A DNA stretch of 64,000 nt, taken from contig NZ_BONQ01000106.1 in NCBI RefSeq assembly GCF_016862795.1, positions 1 to 64,000 of the forward strand. Reading direction: 5' to 3'. The position numbers were made by a program, and so were the translations under genes. This document shows positions 1-8,489 of this stretch, piece by piece. The stretch is from Dactylosporangium siamense (GTDB lineage: Bacteria > Actinomycetota > Actinomycetes > Mycobacteriales > Micromonosporaceae). Position 1 is the stretch's first letter; each line of letters starts with the position of its first letter. The notes beneath the pieces were generated by a model, which saw only the letters and a list, made by a program, of their open reading frames with translations, did not search any database and had not been told where the DNA came from.

Positions 1-47
1 TGCGTCCTCACTTCGTTCCGGGCGCCTGACCCAACACTGTCCCTCCG

Positions 48-81
48 ATGACCGGCCCGAGTCGCTTCGCTGGCCGGTCAT
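48..81 (-). terminator. Hairpin at the 3' end of the leftmost gene
   Basis: Perfect 10-bp inverted repeat: ATGACCGGCC at 48-57 and GGCCGGTCAT at 72-81, with a 14-nt loop. It overlaps the stop codon (78-80) of the minus-strand nuclease gene. There is no T-tract, as is common for actinobacterial terminators. Confidence 0.55.
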
Positions 82-1034
82 GCGACCTCCCGCCAGTGCC
101 TGACCCAGCCGGCCCGCCGGTCCTCCACCACGCGGTGCATCAGCCCGCACCGGTGCACCGGACCGGCCCGCAGCGGCGCCGGGAACACCCCGGACTCGCG
201 GATCTCCCGCATCACTTCGGCGTGCAGGCCGGGCAGCCGCGGGTCCCCGGTGATGGTCATCGCGTTGAACCGCGCCTCCCAGATGCCGTGCACCACCCCG
301 TCGGCCTCGCTCAGCGCCGAGACCTCCGCCGGCACGCGCTTGTCGAGGACCTCCCGCGCGAGGATCTCGGCGTTGAAGTACTCGCGCTTCGCCGCGCCGA
401 CCTCGGTGTGCCCGGCCGCCCGCAGCTGCCGCACGAACAGTGCCTCCTCCAGCGCCGCCGCGGCGTCCTCGGCGAGGTCCCGCACCGGCGTCCGCTGCAC
501 CTGTGCGGGCACGTACGGGTCGTAGAAGTGCCGCCGCACGTGCGCGCAGTCCGGCCGGACGAGATGGTTGCGCAGCACGTTCTCGTGCCACAGCTCGATC
601 GCGACGCCGGTCTCGCGCTGCCGCCGGGCCCGCCAGTTGTCCCACCACTGCGCGGTCTGCGCGTCCATGCTCGCCGGGACGCACAGCACCCACTGGCTCA
701 GCCGGTACCCGTTGCGGGCGGCCGCGGCGACGGCGGAGTCGAACGACTCGCGGATCTGCGCCTGCTGTGAACGGCCGACCACGGGCCAGAAGTACTTCGA
801 CTGCCAGATGACGACGAGCCCCGACAGCTCACCGAGCAGGATGTCGATGCCCCAGTCGCCGGGGTTGGCGGTGATCGCCCGGGCTCCCGGGTAGATCGCC
901 GCGAGCAGCATCGCCAGCATCTGCTCGAAGTCGTCGCGGGCCCCGGCGATGTTGCCGGCCCGCAACTGGTGTGCCGCGAAGTTGATCGGGGGCTCACCGG
1001 AGGCAAGACTCATCGCGGCCGCGGTCGCACTCAT
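78..1034 (-). CDS. PD-(D/E)XK (Mrr-like) nuclease-fold protein
   Basis: The protein has 318 aa. Residues about 48-82 contain GDWGIDILLGELSGLVVIWQ followed by SKYF. This is the G-x-D then Q-x-K arrangement of restriction-endonuclease-like folds, where Asp and the Gln/Lys pair hold the metal. Residues 90-180 hold a second conserved block (WVLCVPASMD, QWWDNWRARRQRETG). Proteins of this kind often sit in actinobacterial conflict loci next to kinases, proteases or caspases, but its upstream neighbours lie outside the window. It is transcribed leftwards and separated by about 330 nt from the next gene. ATG at 1034 is the only good start. The nuclease fold is inferred from motif spacing; the substrate is unknown. 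Confidence 0.6.
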   Translation of the reverse strand: MSATAAAMSLASGEPPINFAAHQLRAGNIAGARDDFEQMLAMLLAAIYPGARAITANPGDWGIDILLGELSGLVVIWQSKYFWPVVGRSQQAQIRESFDSAVAAAARNGYRLSQWVLCVPASMDAQTAQWWDNWRARRQRETGVAIELWHENVLRNHLVRPDCAHVRRHFYDPYVPAQVQRTPVRDLAEDAAAALEEALFVRQLRAAGHTEVGAAKREYFNAEILAREVLDKRVPAEVSALSEADGVVHGIWEARFNAMTITGDPRLPGLHAEVMREIRESGVFPAPLRAGPVHRCGLMHRVVEDRRAGWVRHWREVA

Positions 1035-1366
1035 CTCCCCTCCTCCCTCGTGCCGCAGCGTCGGCGACCCCCATTGATCTTCGCGACTTCAAGGTTGTCA
1101 CGCAAAGCAATAGATCCGCTACCAAGCGCGCGTTGTTCGCGGATGTTTCACCGGTTGTTGGTCGCCCGAACGGGTGAGGGGCTCCTGGTCAACCGATGCC
1201 GGCGAGCGACGCGGTCACGGAGAGGCCGAGCCCACCCGCAACACCGATCAGGGCCGAGACCGTCGTCGCCGCCCAGAGGAAGTCCCGGTGCAGGAGGACC
1301 GATGTCCCTTCCTGCCCGGGACGGCATCCCGGAAAGCTACCGGTGGTCGATGCCGAGGGAGAGCGC
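1035..1366. other. 332-nt intergenic region with a possible gene remnant
   Basis: This gap lies between divergent genes. On the minus strand, 1189-1305 reads as a hydrophobic stretch (FLWAATTVSALIGVAGGLGL then SVTASLAGIG and a stop). It resembles the last transmembrane segment of a membrane protein but has no start codon or ribosome binding site, so it is probably a remnant or chance. AGGAGGA at about 1292-1298 does not precede a convincing gene. Confidence 0.3.
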
Positions 1367-2008
1367 ATGAGCGAGACGCGGACCGCCGCGGGACACAGAC
1401 TGCAGGCGATCAGTTGGGTGACCGTCGCCGCCCTGGCGGCCGCCGGCCTCGCGCATGCCTTCTTCGTCGTCCGGAACCTGCTCGGCCCCCCGGACGTGTC
1501 CGGCAGGATCGTCGCGCAACGGACCGCGTTCAGCTTCGGCTGGTCCATCGATGGCGAGCCCGGCCTGCAGGCCGTCACCGTCGCCCGGGCGCTCAGCCTG
1601 ATCGTGTTCATCGTCTGGCTCTACCGTGCCCACGACAACTTCGGCCGGCGCGACAACCCCCTCGAATGGCACAAGGCCTGGGTGGTCGCCGGCTGGTTCG
1701 TCCCCGTGGCGAACCTCGTCGTGCCCGGTCAGGTGGTCAAGGAGGTCTACCGGCGCAGCTACCCGGAGCGGGCGTCGTCCTCGGTCCAGCTCGTCAGCGC
1801 ATGGTGGTTGGCGCTGCTGCTCACCTTCATCAGCGTCACCGACACCACCGTGCACGTCCCCCCGGGGGCCGACACGACGGTGACCACCGTGTACACCCCG
1901 GCGTTCCTCGCCGTGATCACCGGTGGCGCCGGCGTCCTGGCCGCGATCCTCGGCGGCGTCATCGTGCGGCGCGTCTCGGTGTGGCAGGACGACCAGGCCG
2001 CCGGATGA
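1367..2008 (+). CDS. DUF4328 family membrane protein
   Basis: The protein has 213 aa from ATG 1367, which follows GAGGGAGAG. An upstream in-frame ATG at 1196 would add 57 unconserved residues. There are four hydrophobic helices (about residues 14-34, 62-83, 100-120 and 140-195). The block WLYRAHDNFGRRDNPLEWHK with the following GWFVPVANLVVPGQVVKEVYRRS matches the DUF4328 pattern, in which a Trp-rich helix is followed by a short amphipathic segment. The function of the family is not known. The gene ends 1 nt before the stop of the convergent EEP gene. Localisation in the cytoplasmic membrane is inferred from the helices. Confidence 0.75.
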   Translation: MSETRTAAGHRLQAISWVTVAALAAAGLAHAFFVVRNLLGPPDVSGRIVAQRTAFSFGWSIDGEPGLQAVTVARALSLIVFIVWLYRAHDNFGRRDNPLEWHKAWVVAGWFVPVANLVVPGQVVKEVYRRSYPERASSSVQLVSAWWLALLLTFISVTDTTVHVPPGADTTVTTVYTPAFLAVITGGAGVLAAILGGVIVRRVSVWQDDQAAG

Positions 2009-3106
2009 CTACAGCCGGGCCAGGTCGATGTCGGCGTAGATGGCGGCGTGGTCGGAGCCCGCGTGGACCGGCTGCGTCATCGTCTCGTAGATCGGCCACA
2101 GCGCGCCGCGGCGACCGCCCCACACGCCCTTGCGCAGGATGCCGCCGCCCGTCGCCGCGGCGAACAGGGCGGGGGACAGCAGCACGTAGTCCAGCTTGTT
2201 CGGGGCCGTGCAGTAGCCGTACGTGCCGGGCCGCCCGCCGTCGTCGAAGCCCGGATGGGTGCTGACGTCGCGCAGGTCGGTGTCGCGCAGCAGCGGGGCC
2301 AGGGGATCGCTGGCGGGGGTGTCGTTGAGGTCGCCGACGACGGCGACGAGCGGGGTGTCCTGGGCGCGGTAGATGTCCGCCACCCGGGCGGCCTGCCGGC
2401 GGCGGCGCGCGTCGGAGGCGGCCTTCCCGCCGTAGCCCTTGCTCTTGAGGTGGTTGACCAGCATCACCAGGGTCTGCCCGCCGGGGAGCCGGAAGTGGTA
2501 CTCGGGGCAGTCGCGGCTGAAGATCCGGCCGCGCTCGTCGGTGTCGTCGACGTGGGTCCGCTGCCCGACCGGCGGATATTCCACAGTGGACATGACGCCG
2601 ACGTCGATGCCGCGCTCGTCGTTGCCGTCGACCACCATGAAGTGCTCGTAGACGCCGTTGAGGCCGCCGTCGGCGAACCGTTTCAAGGCCAGGCGGCTCT
2701 CCGCCTCGATGACGCCGAGAATGTCGGCGCCGACGTCGAGGATGACCCGGGCGGTGTTGAGCAGCGCCAGCTCGTCGACCCGGTCGGTGGTCAGCTCCAC
2801 CCAGCCGATCCAGTCGGCCCGCCCGCCGGCGACGACCTCGACCCGCCCGGTGCGCCGGCGCACCAGGAGGCGCCCACGGTTCTGCCGCAGCCGCGCGAAC
2901 TTGGCGGTGTCGCCGTTGCGCAGCCCCAGCCGGTTGAGCTCGCGCAGGATGTCGTGCTTGACCTCGTCGGTGTACTCCGGCTCCTCGAGCAGCTCGCACA
3001 CCCGCTGGAACGCCTCCAGGATCGGCCGCCCGAGCGCCCAGGTGCGCTGGTCGAGGGCCTTGGCCCGGTTGAACAGGTTCTCGACGTTGTAGGTCGCGAG
3101 CCGCAT
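2009..3106 (-). CDS. Endonuclease/exonuclease/phosphatase (EEP) family protein
   Basis: The protein has 365 aa from ATG 3106 (MRLATYNVENLF); a further ATG at 3133 adds only nine residues. EEP metal-site motifs appear in order: TYNVENLF at the N-terminus, GVIEAES near residue 120, LVNHLKSKG near 225, VVGDLNDTPASDP near 265 and SDHAAIYADI at the end. These are the Asn/Glu/Asp/His residues that bind Mg2+ in exonuclease III and DNase I-like hydrolases. There is no signal peptide, so it is probably cytoplasmic. The family covers DNA, phosphoinositide and other phosphodiesters, and the substrate cannot be read from the sequence. It is convergent with the DUF4328 gene, with no intergenic space. Confidence 0.85.
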   Translation of the reverse strand: MRLATYNVENLFNRAKALDQRTWALGRPILEAFQRVCELLEEPEYTDEVKHDILRELNRLGLRNGDTAKFARLRQNRGRLLVRRRTGRVEVVAGGRADWIGWVELTTDRVDELALLNTARVILDVGADILGVIEAESRLALKRFADGGLNGVYEHFMVVDGNDERGIDVGVMSTVEYPPVGQRTHVDDTDERGRIFSRDCPEYHFRLPGGQTLVMLVNHLKSKGYGGKAASDARRRRQAARVADIYRAQDTPLVAVVGDLNDTPASDPLAPLLRDTDLRDVSTHPGFDDGGRPGTYGYCTAPNKLDYVLLSPALFAAATGGGILRKGVWGGRRGALWPIYETMTQPVHAGSDHAAIYADIDLARL

Positions 3107-3245
3107 GCGCCGTAAGTTACATGGCCGGCGCACGCTGGAGGGTCCGTGACGTCGAACGAGCTTTACAGCGTGTCGAGGGTCCGCCTACGGTCCGGCACGC
3201 CGGCGCCCGCCAGTGCCGGCACCTTTGCCGCAGGAGGAAATGTCG

Positions 3246-5936
3246 ATGAGCTCACGCCGTACCGTGGCGATTGTCGCCGCCGGTGCACTGTTGGGGTTGG
3301 CCGTGGGTGTGCCGCCGGCCACCGCCGCGCCGGACCCCGGGTCGCCGGTCAAGGTCAACCAGGTCGCCTACGTGCCGGGGTTGCCGAAGCAGGCCACCGT
3401 CGTCAGTCCGGCCGGCGCGCCGATCGGGTGGACGTTGCGCAACGGCGCCGGTGCGACCGTCGCATCCGGACAGACGGCGGTGAAGGGCGCCGATGCCCTG
3501 TCCGGCGACAACGTGCACGTGGTGGACTTCTCCGCCTACGACACCCCCGGCAGTGGTTACGTGCTGTCGGCCGGCGGGTCGGACAGCTATCCGTTCGACA
3601 TCTCCGCCGCGCCGGTGAAGCAACTGCGGTACGACTCCCTGGCCTTCTTCTACCACCAGCGCAGCGGCATCGCGATCGAGTCGCAGTACGTCGGCAGCCG
3701 CTACGCCCGCCCCGCCGGGCACGTCGGCGTCGCGCCGAACCAGGGTGACACCTCAGTGCCGTGCCGCACCTCCTGCGGCTACTCCCTCGACGTTCGCGGC
3801 GGCTGGTACGACGCCGGCGACCAGGGCAAGTACGTCGTCAACGGCGGCATCGCCGCGTGGCAGCTGCTGAACCTCTACGAGCGCAGCACCGACCGGGCCG
3901 CGCTCGGCGACGGCACCCTCGCCATCCCGGAGCGTGCCAACGGCGTCCCCGACGTGCTGGACGAGGCCCGCTGGGAGGTCGAGTTCCTGCTGCGGATGCA
4001 GGTGCCGGACGGGCGTACCGACGCCGGCATGGTCCATCACAAGATCCATGACGAGAACTGGACCGGGCTGCCGATGCGCCCGGAGGCCGACCCCCAGCGG
4101 CGGCTGCTGTCGCCGGTGAGCACCGCCGCGACCCTCAACGTCGCCGCCGTCGCGGCGCAGGCGGCCCGGATCTGGCGCACCATCGACCCGGCGTTCTCCG
4201 CTCGCGCGCTCACCGCGGCGCAGAAGGCGTACGCGGCGGCGAAGGCGAACCCGAGCCGGCTCGCCAGCGGCAGCGACAGCACCGGCGGCGGCGCGTATGA
4301 CGACGCGGTCGTCACCGACGAGTTCTACTGGGCGGCGGCGGAGCTGTACACGACGACCGGGACCGCCTCCTACCGCGCCGACGTGACCGGTTCGGCGCTG
4401 TACAAGGGCGCCGGCTTCAACCAGCGCGGCTACGACTGGGGCTGGGTCGCCGGCCTGGGTGACACCACCCTCGCGCTGGTCCCGAACGACCTGCCGGCCG
4501 CGGATGTCGCCGCGACCCGGGCGAAGTTCGCGTCGTTCGCCGACGGGCTGCTGAGCCAGATGGCGGGGCAGGGCTACCCGGCGCCGAACGGCGGCACCAC
4601 CTACAACTGGGGCTCCGACGGGCAGATCGCCAACAACGCCGCGGTGCTCGGGCTCGCCCACGACTTCACCGGCCTCGCCAAGTATCGCACCGGCGCGTTC
4701 CAGGCCCTCGACTACCTGCTGGGCCGCAACCCGCTGAACCAGTCCTACATCGCCGGCTACGGCGAGAAGGCGGTCCGCAACGTGCACCACCGGTTCTGGG
4801 CCAACCAGTCCGACGCGTCGCTGCCGACCGCGCCGCCCGGGTCGCTGTCCGGCGGCCCGAACAGCGGCCTGCAGGACCCGGTCGCGCAGGCGCAGCTGGC
4901 CGGCTGCAAGGCGCAGAAGTGTTTCGTCGACGACATCGGCGCGTACTCGGTGAACGAGGTCGCGGTCAACTGGAACTCGGCCCTCGCCTCCCTGGCGAGC
5001 TGGGCCGCCGAGCACACCGGCACGGTCCCGCCGCAGGACACGACCGCGCCGAGCGTCCCGGGCACCCCGGCCGCCTCCGACGTGGCCGCGACCACGCTGC
5101 GACTGACCTGGGCGGCGTCCACGGACGCGGAGAGCGGCGTCACCGGTTACGAGGTCCGGCGCGTGTCCGGCGGCACGTCGACGGTCGTCGCCACGCCCAC
5201 CACCGCGTCGGCGGCGCTGAGCGGGTTGACGGCCGCGACCGCGTACACGTTCACGGTGGCCGCCCGCAACGGCGCCGGGCTCACGTCCGCCGCGTCGGCG
5301 CCGGTCACGGTCACCACCGCCGCCCCGCCCGCGGACAACCCGCCGTCGGCACCCGGGACCCCGGTCGCGTCGGCGGTGACGGCCACCGGCCTGACGTTGA
5401 CGTGGCCCGCCGCCACCGACGACCGCGGCGTCGCCGGCTACGAGGTCGTCCGCCAGCAGGGCGACGCGTTGTCGATCGTCGCCAGCAGCACCGGGCCGTC
5501 GATCACGCTGACCGGGCTGACCCCCGCAACCGATTACGTGCTGATGGTCCGGGCCAAGGACACCGCCGGGCAGTTCTCCGGGTTCTCCGCCGCGGCCACG
5601 GTGCGGACACCGCCGGCCACCAGTGGCGGATGCCGGGTCGCGTACTCAACGAACAGCTGGGGCACCGGGTTCAGCGGCAGCGTCACCGTCACCAACGGCG
5701 GGACGACCGCGTGGACGTCGTGGACGCTGGTGTTCACGTTCCCCGGCGACCAGCGCGTCACGCAGGGCTGGTCGGGCCGCTGGTCGCAGACCGGTTCGAC
5801 GGTGACCGTCACCAACGAGACCTGGAACGGCGCGGTCCCTGCCGGCGGCACCGTCAGCCTCGGCTTCAACGGCTCGTACACCGGCACCAACGCGAACCCG
5901 GCGGTGTTCACCGTCAACGGCACCACCTGCACCTGA
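3246..5936 (+). CDS. Secreted GH9 endoglucanase with two FN3 domains and CBM2
   Basis: The protein has 896 aa. ATG 3246 is chosen because AGGAGG at about 3233-3238 lies 7 nt upstream; ATG 3240 is too close. A signal peptide (about 1-28) is followed by the CelD-type Ig-like domain (about 30-115, VKVNQVAYVPG) and the GH9 alpha/alpha barrel (about 120-590). Catalytic landmarks are GGWYDAGDQGKY near residue 188 (DAGD), the HHR motif near 513, and the acid Glu in YSVNEVAVNW near 571. Two fibronectin III repeats span about 606-700 and 706-795. A C-terminal CBM2 (about 800-896) carries the conserved Trp and flanking Cys residues. It hydrolyses cellulose outside the cell. The leader at 3193-3228 can form a GC-rich hairpin. 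The gene is monocistronic. Confidence 0.95.
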   Translation: MSSRRTVAIVAAGALLGLAVGVPPATAAPDPGSPVKVNQVAYVPGLPKQATVVSPAGAPIGWTLRNGAGATVASGQTAVKGADALSGDNVHVVDFSAYDTPGSGYVLSAGGSDSYPFDISAAPVKQLRYDSLAFFYHQRSGIAIESQYVGSRYARPAGHVGVAPNQGDTSVPCRTSCGYSLDVRGGWYDAGDQGKYVVNGGIAAWQLLNLYERSTDRAALGDGTLAIPERANGVPDVLDEARWEVEFLLRMQVPDGRTDAGMVHHKIHDENWTGLPMRPEADPQRRLLSPVSTAATLNVAAVAAQAARIWRTIDPAFSARALTAAQKAYAAAKANPSRLASGSDSTGGGAYDDAVVTDEFYWAAAELYTTTGTASYRADVTGSALYKGAGFNQRGYDWGWVAGLGDTTLALVPNDLPAADVAATRAKFASFADGLLSQMAGQGYPAPNGGTTYNWGSDGQIANNAAVLGLAHDFTGLAKYRTGAFQALDYLLGRNPLNQSYIAGYGEKAVRNVHHRFWANQSDASLPTAPPGSLSGGPNSGLQDPVAQAQLAGCKAQKCFVDDIGAYSVNEVAVNWNSALASLASWAAEHTGTVPPQDTTAPSVPGTPAASDVAATTLRLTWAASTDAESGVTGYEVRRVSGGTSTVVATPTTASAALSGLTAATAYTFTVAARNGAGLTSAASAPVTVTTAAPPADNPPSAPGTPVASAVTATGLTLTWPAATDDRGVAGYEVVRQQGDALSIVASSTGPSITLTGLTPATDYVLMVRAKDTAGQFSGFSAAATVRTPPATSGGCRVAYSTNSWGTGFSGSVTVTNGGTTAWTSWTLVFTFPGDQRVTQGWSGRWSQTGSTVTVTNETWNGAVPAGGTVSLGFNGSYTGTNANPAVFTVNGTTCT

Positions 5937-5951
5937 CCCCGTTGCGGAAGC

Positions 5952-6013
5952 ACCTGGTTGATGACTGGTCACCGGCGGACAGTCATCAACCAGGTAGCGC
6001 GCCGGTGACCAGT
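5952..6013. terminator. Two overlapping, mutually exclusive hairpins between convergent genes
   Basis: Hairpin A is a perfect 16-bp repeat: ACCTGGTTGATGACTG at 5952-5967 pairs with 5980-5995. Hairpin B is a perfect 14-bp repeat: ACTGGTCACCGGCG at 5964-5977 pairs with 6000-6013. The arms share 5964-5967, and B starts in the loop of A. They lie between the stops of the GH9 gene (+) and the winged-helix gene (-), so a bidirectional terminator is the simplest reading. Confidence 0.75.
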
Positions 6014-6056
6014 CCATGCTGCCCGTTCCCCGCCTCTGATCCGCCGGCGGCACAGA

Positions 6057-6362
6057 CTACAGGTCCTGCGCGATGCCGGTGCCGTCGAGCAGGGCGCGCA
6101 GCGCCGTGCAGTGCGCCCGGTAGGCGGACTCGCCGGCGGGCGTCATCCGAAACGTGGTGCTGCCGCCCCGGCCGTGCCCGGACTTCGTCGCCTGCACGTA
6201 GCCGGCGGCCTCGAGGGTCGCCATCTGCTTCGACAGATCGGACTCGCTGATCTGGAGGTGGTCGCGGAGGAACCGGAACGAAGCGGACGGGGCGTTGGCC
6301 AGGATCGCCATCGCGGCGAGGCGCTTCGGCACGTGGATGACCGGGTCGATGCCGTCGATCAT
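6057..6362 (-). CDS. Small winged-helix (MarR-like) transcriptional regulator
   Basis: The protein has 101 aa. ATG 6362 overlaps the stop of the upstream membrane gene as ATGA, indicating translational coupling; a GTG at 6374 is an alternative. The sequence is a single wHTH domain: helix KRLAAMAILANA, recognition region ISESDLSKQMATLEAAGYV, and a wing with KSGHGRGGSTTFRMTPAGESA. This matches short ArsR/MarR-like regulators that are usually encoded beside a two- to four-helix membrane protein. It probably represses its own operon through the TTTCCA...TGGAAA site at 6817-6831. The ligand is unknown. Confidence 0.85.
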   Translation of the reverse strand: MIDGIDPVIHVPKRLAAMAILANAPSASFRFLRDHLQISESDLSKQMATLEAAGYVQATKSGHGRGGSTTFRMTPAGESAYRAHCTALRALLDGTGIAQDL

Positions 6363-6823
6363 GCGAGCCGTGACCTGACCTTCGCCGCCGCGGCCGCGTA
6401 TCGCCGCTCGTAGACCGCGAGCCCGGCGGTGACGAGCACGAACGCGACCCCGGCCGCGACCGGCACCCCGGCCAGCCACCAGACGAACCCGACCACCACC
6501 ACGACGACGGGCAGCGCGATCGCGTAGCCGCGCCAGGCGGCCGCGATCTCGTGCGGCGGGGTGCCGCGCCCGGGCATCGGCAGGGCGCCGTGCCGGCGGC
6601 GCATCCAGGTCAGGAACGCCAGCTCCAGCACGATCAGCGCGGCGAGGGTCCCGACGAACAGCACGGCGTCCGACCGCCACCAGGTGAAGGCGCCGATCAT
6701 GCCGGCCACCCACGCGCCGATCGCGGGGGAGTACCACCACGGCGTCGGCGGGTAGTCGATGTACGGCGCGGCCTCCGCCCGCCGCACGAGCGCCAGCTGC
6801 TCCCGGACCTCATCACTTTCCAT
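6359..6823 (-). CDS. Four-helix membrane protein paired with a wHTH regulator
   Basis: The protein has 154 aa. Hydrophobic segments lie at about 32-48, 53-72, 100-118 and 120-138, after a charged N-terminus with PPTPWWYSP. It is the first gene of a two-gene operon whose second gene is the wHTH regulator, with a 4-nt overlap. The start codon lies inside a palindromic operator, and a TACGGT -10 element about 7 nt upstream suggests a leaderless or nearly leaderless mRNA. The function is unknown. Pairs of this type are common in actinobacteria and may sense membrane or drug stress, but that is inference. Confidence 0.75.
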   Translation of the reverse strand: MESDEVREQLALVRRAEAAPYIDYPPTPWWYSPAIGAWVAGMIGAFTWWRSDAVLFVGTLAALIVLELAFLTWMRRRHGALPMPGRGTPPHEIAAAWRGYAIALPVVVVVVGFVWWLAGVPVAAGVAFVLVTAGLAVYERRYAAAAAKVRSRLA

Positions 6824-6860
6824 ACTGGAAACCGTACGCCATCACTTTCCAGTAGTGCAA
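6812..6860 (-). promoter_or_regulatory. Promoter and operator of the membrane protein/wHTH operon
   Basis: TTTCCA-TAC-TGGAAA (6817-6831) is a perfect palindrome covering the start codon. ATCACTTTCCA occurs twice (6812-6822 and 6841-6851), and TACTGGAAA/TTTCCAGTA form a second inverted pair (6823-6831 and 6845-6853). On the minus strand TTGCAC (6860-6855) and TACGGT (6836-6831) are 18 nt apart. This suggests autorepression by the wHTH protein. Confidence 0.65.
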
Positions 6861-6887
6861 GTAAGGCGGGGATGATGCAATACCCCG

Positions 6888-7676
6888 ATGACCGAGGTGC
6901 GGCTGCTCACCCTCAACGCGCTCATCCGCGACGACGTCCCGGCCCGGCTGCGCGCGCTCGGCCCGGTGCTGGAGCGGTCCGGCTACGACATCGTGTGCCT
7001 GCAGGAGGTGCTGCACCGTGGCAGCGCGCGGCTGCTGCGCCGGGTCACGCCCGGCTACGAGAACCGGGCCGGCACCGGACTGACCCTGCTCGCCGGCGGC
7101 CTGCTGCTGGTGTCGCGGTGGCCGATCCGGCGGCACCGGTTCGCGCGGTTCCCCATGACCCGGCCGCTGCGCACCGAGCTGCTCATGCGCAAGGGCGCGC
7201 AGCTCGCCGTCGTGGACACCCCGGCGGGACCCCTCGCGGTCGTCAACACCCACCTGTCCGCCAACCGCGACGACGACTGGTCGGAGGGCAACCGGTACAC
7301 CGCCATCATCCGCGGCGAACTGGACTGCCTGGCGCGGCTGGTCACCGGGTTCGAACCGGACCTGCCGGCGGTCGTCGTCGGGGACTTCAACGTGCCCCGC
7401 GACGCGCCGGTGTTCACCCGGTTCGCCGCCGCGGCCGGCCTGCGCGACGTCCTCGCCGGCGACACGTCCACCACCTACCGGCCGACGCCGCGGTGGCCGT
7501 CGCCGCCGGCTCTGGACCAGGTCCTGCTCCGCCCGGCCGCGGACCGGCCGGTGACCGCGCGGGCGCGCACCGTCCTGCGGGACGCGGTCCGCGTCGCCGA
7601 CGGCCGCGACCTGTTCCTGTCCGACCACTACGGCATCGAGGCCGACCTGTCGTTCGGGACGCCCGGACCCGCGTAG
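6888..7676 (+). CDS. EEP-family hydrolase (sphingomyelinase/DNase I-like fold)
   Basis: The protein has 262 aa without a signal peptide. EEP motifs are LTLNALIRD at the N-terminus, IVCLQEVL near residue 40, VVNTHLSANRDDDWSEGN near 118, VVVGDFNVPRDAP near 160 and LSDHYGIEADL near the C-terminus. The spacing fits Mg2+-dependent phosphodiesterases closer to the neutral sphingomyelinase/inositol phosphatase branch than to exonuclease III. It is divergent from the membrane protein/wHTH operon; the shared 65-nt region may place it under the same operator. It is a paralogue in fold only of the EEP protein at 2009-3106. Its substrate is unknown. Confidence 0.82.
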   Translation: MTEVRLLTLNALIRDDVPARLRALGPVLERSGYDIVCLQEVLHRGSARLLRRVTPGYENRAGTGLTLLAGGLLLVSRWPIRRHRFARFPMTRPLRTELLMRKGAQLAVVDTPAGPLAVVNTHLSANRDDDWSEGNRYTAIIRGELDCLARLVTGFEPDLPAVVVGDFNVPRDAPVFTRFAAAAGLRDVLAGDTSTTYRPTPRWPSPPALDQVLLRPAADRPVTARARTVLRDAVRVADGRDLFLSDHYGIEADLSFGTPGPA

Positions 7677-7722
7677 CCGGCGCCCGTGCACACTGGGCTG
7701 GTCGCACAGCAGAGGAGGCGCC

Positions 7723-8148
7723 GTGGCATACGTCCTGGACACAGCGGACCTGGCCGCACCGGAACGGGTGGAAGCCGTCCACACCGCCATGATGTACGCC
7801 TCCGCGCCCTGCCACGTCATCCACGAGGACCCGGCCGGGGCCGTGCACGCCCGGATGGAGGTGTGGGACCTCGGCAACGCCACCATCTTCACGCACCGCT
7901 CCTCCGGCATCCGGCTGCTGCGCACGGACAAGCTGGCCAGACAGGACGCGATGCCGGTCATCGCGGTGTCGGTGCAGCTGCGGTCGCAGGGGCGCTTCGA
8001 GCAGCGGCGGCAGCAGCGGGTGGTGCCGTCCGGGGAGCTGCTGGCGGTCGACCTGTCCGGCGCCTACGACTACTCGTGGTCCGGGGACGGTGCCGCGGGG
8101 TGCATCCAGAAGTCCTCGGCGAGCAGCGCCCGGGGTTCGGTGCTGTAG
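7723..8148 (+). pseudogene. Truncated AraC-family regulator (N-terminal sensor half only)
   Basis: The open frame has 141 aa and starts at GTG 7723 after AGAGGAGG. Residues 1-125 match the cupin-like AraC_binding_2 sensor domain, ending in AYDYSWSGDGAAGCIQ. In intact members this motif leads into a linker and a double helix-turn-helix. Here the frame runs into KSSASSARGSVL, which is simply the antisense of the adjacent secreted-protein gene, and stops. The DNA-binding half is missing, so it cannot act as a normal regulator. The breakpoint is near 8096-8110 and coincides with the truncation of the convergent gene. Confidence 0.75.
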
Positions 8149-8375
8149 CCGCGCACGGACCGGCCCGGGTACAGCCACAGGGCGCGCGGGGAGCTCCAGG
8201 AGGGGCCGGTCTGCGGCGTCCGGGCGACGATGTCCAGGTGCCCGTCGCCGTCGTAGTCGACGACCGCACCGAAGTCGTACCGGCCCGTGTAATAGGCCGC
8301 GGCCGGTGACGCGGTGCAGACGGCGAGGCCGGCCCCCACGACCAGAGCCGTCACGCCCGGCATGACCTTGCGCAT
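8070..8375 (-). pseudogene. Truncated secreted FG-GAP/VCBS-type protein
   Basis: The open frame has 101 aa from ATG 8375, preceded by GGGAGCGG. A signal peptide (MRKVMPGVTALVVGAGLAVC to about residue 29, ending SPAAA) is followed by one calcium-loop repeat unit, VVDYDGDGHLDIVAR, and the typical LWLYPGRSVRGYS block. Full-length members carry several such repeats over 250 aa or more. Here the frame breaks off after LLAEDFW and ends in antisense AraC sequence (MHPAAPSPDHE). It is probably a 5' fragment left by a deletion that also removed the AraC C-terminus. Confidence 0.7.
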
Positions 8376-8489
8376 GATCCGCTCCCTCGCGAACCGGGGC
8401 CTCCGCCGGCCCGGGCCGTCAGGGTAGGAACACCCATGCGGAAAGCCTGGTCGGCGTCGCATTTCCCGTCAGCCGGGTAACCTGCCCGG

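Noticed and set aside
2048-3115. 355-codon + strand frame opposite the EEP hydrolase
   Set aside because: The minus strand carries all EEP motifs; the + frame has none.
3107-3239. Riboswitch in the cellulase leader
   Set aside because: There is a GC-rich hairpin, but no conserved c-di-GMP, c-di-AMP or other aptamer core could be matched.
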